Source: Opitutales bacterium
GTDB lineage: Bacteria > Verrucomicrobiota > Verrucomicrobiia > Opitutales > Intestinicryptomonadaceae
Length of the DNA stretch: 5,274 bases
Direction: 5' to 3'
Assembly: GCA_017526045.1 (NCBI GenBank)
Contig: JAFXRX010000030.1
Coordinates: forward strand, 1-5,274
Under the pieces are notes generated by a model. That model did not search any database. It was not told where the DNA came from and saw nothing but the letters and a program-made list of their open reading frames with translations. A program made the position numbers and the translations under genes. Positions 5,214-5,274 of the stretch are shown piece after piece. Positions within the stretch are counted from its first letter, which is position 1. Each line of letters starts with the position of its first letter.

Positions 5214-5242
5214 ATTATAAACAAGAGTTTAAAAAATTTGAA
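5214..5242 (-). promoter_or_regulatory. Possible minus-strand promoter for leader RNA or sigma operon
   Basis: The minus strand shows a perfect TATAAT -10 (plus 5214-5219), a 17-bp spacer, and TTCAAA (plus 5237-5242), which matches 4 of 6 bases of the -35 consensus. It lies directly after the terminator at 5245-5263, a sensible place for a new transcription unit. The start would be near 5207. A+T richness weakens the call. Confidence 0.4.
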
Positions 5243-5263
5243 AATTGCGCCACTTTCGCGCAA
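5231..5263 (-). terminator. Intrinsic terminator of a gene beyond the right edge
   Basis: TTGCGC (5245-5250), a 7-nt loop and GCGCAA (5258-5263) form a perfect 6-bp stem. Read on the minus strand it is followed by TTTTCAAATTTTTT. This implies a minus-strand gene ending just outside or at the right end of the window; only 11 bases lie beyond the hairpin, too few to identify it. Confidence 0.6.
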
Positions 5264-5274
5264 CGGAACTGCCG

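Larger units (their letters stand above)
4902..5274. other. Gene-free A+T-rich region with minus-strand RNA signals
   Basis: I see no convincing protein gene here. Open frames crossing it run over terminators and homopolymer runs and have implausible composition. What it does hold points to the minus strand: an outward gene's terminator at the right edge, a possible promoter at 5214-5242, complementary segments able to form stems (5152-5160 with 5200-5208), a G7 run (5088-5094) next to a T8 run (5099-5106), and intrinsic terminators at 5021-5048 and 4940-4962. It could be a 5' leader of the sigma operon, a small RNA locus, or both. Confidence 0.5.

Noticed and set aside
1..5274. tRNA or rRNA genes, CRISPR arrays, insertion-sequence ends
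   Set aside because: I searched by eye and found no cloverleaf with a GGTTCGA-type arm, no regular spacer-repeat DNA array, and no transposase or terminal inverted repeats.

Overview
The window reads as a piece of bacterial chromosome or large mobile element with a sharp change of character at about position 1346. The left quarter is clearly G+C-rich and holds the end of a umuD-type gene and a complete umuC, joined by a 4-base ATGA overlap: an SOS-type translesion polymerase (Pol V) operon. The rest has A+T-rich spacers and unfamiliar genes. I cannot name the organism from sequence alone. The short Trp/Leu/Pro repeats of the large middle protein resemble repeat proteins I recall from gut-associated Verrucomicrobiota/Lentisphaerae, but this is a weak guide. 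Most starts lack a good Shine-Dalgarno sequence.

Layout. 1-1345 (+): umuD 3' end and umuC. 1346-1505: A+T-rich spacer with a weak hairpin, an inverted repeat and a possible promoter. 1506-3685 (+): two genes 11 nt apart. The first encodes a GIY-YIG-like protein. The second encodes a 503-residue protein with twelve short helical-type repeats, an unrecognised C-terminal domain and a terminal coiled coil. 3686-3882: convergent spacer with a strong bidirectional terminator and a separate minus-strand terminator. 3883-4901 (-): a sigma-70/ECF-like sigma factor preceded by an unrecognised 57-residue lysine-rich protein. 4902-5274: gene-free, A+T-rich, with minus-strand signals: a terminator for a gene beyond the right edge, a possible promoter, a structured leader-like stretch and two further intrinsic terminators ahead of the small gene.

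How the parts may work together. UmuD and UmuC are known partners. The GIY-YIG-like gene and the repeat-protein gene are probably one transcription unit and may be a nuclease-plus-recognition pair, but that is inference. The sigma factor and the 57-residue protein are probably co-transcribed on the minus strand, and the two terminators ahead of them suggest attenuation or a separate small RNA. The best candidates for undescribed biology are the GIY-YIG/repeat-protein pair and the terminator-studded leader of the sigma operon.
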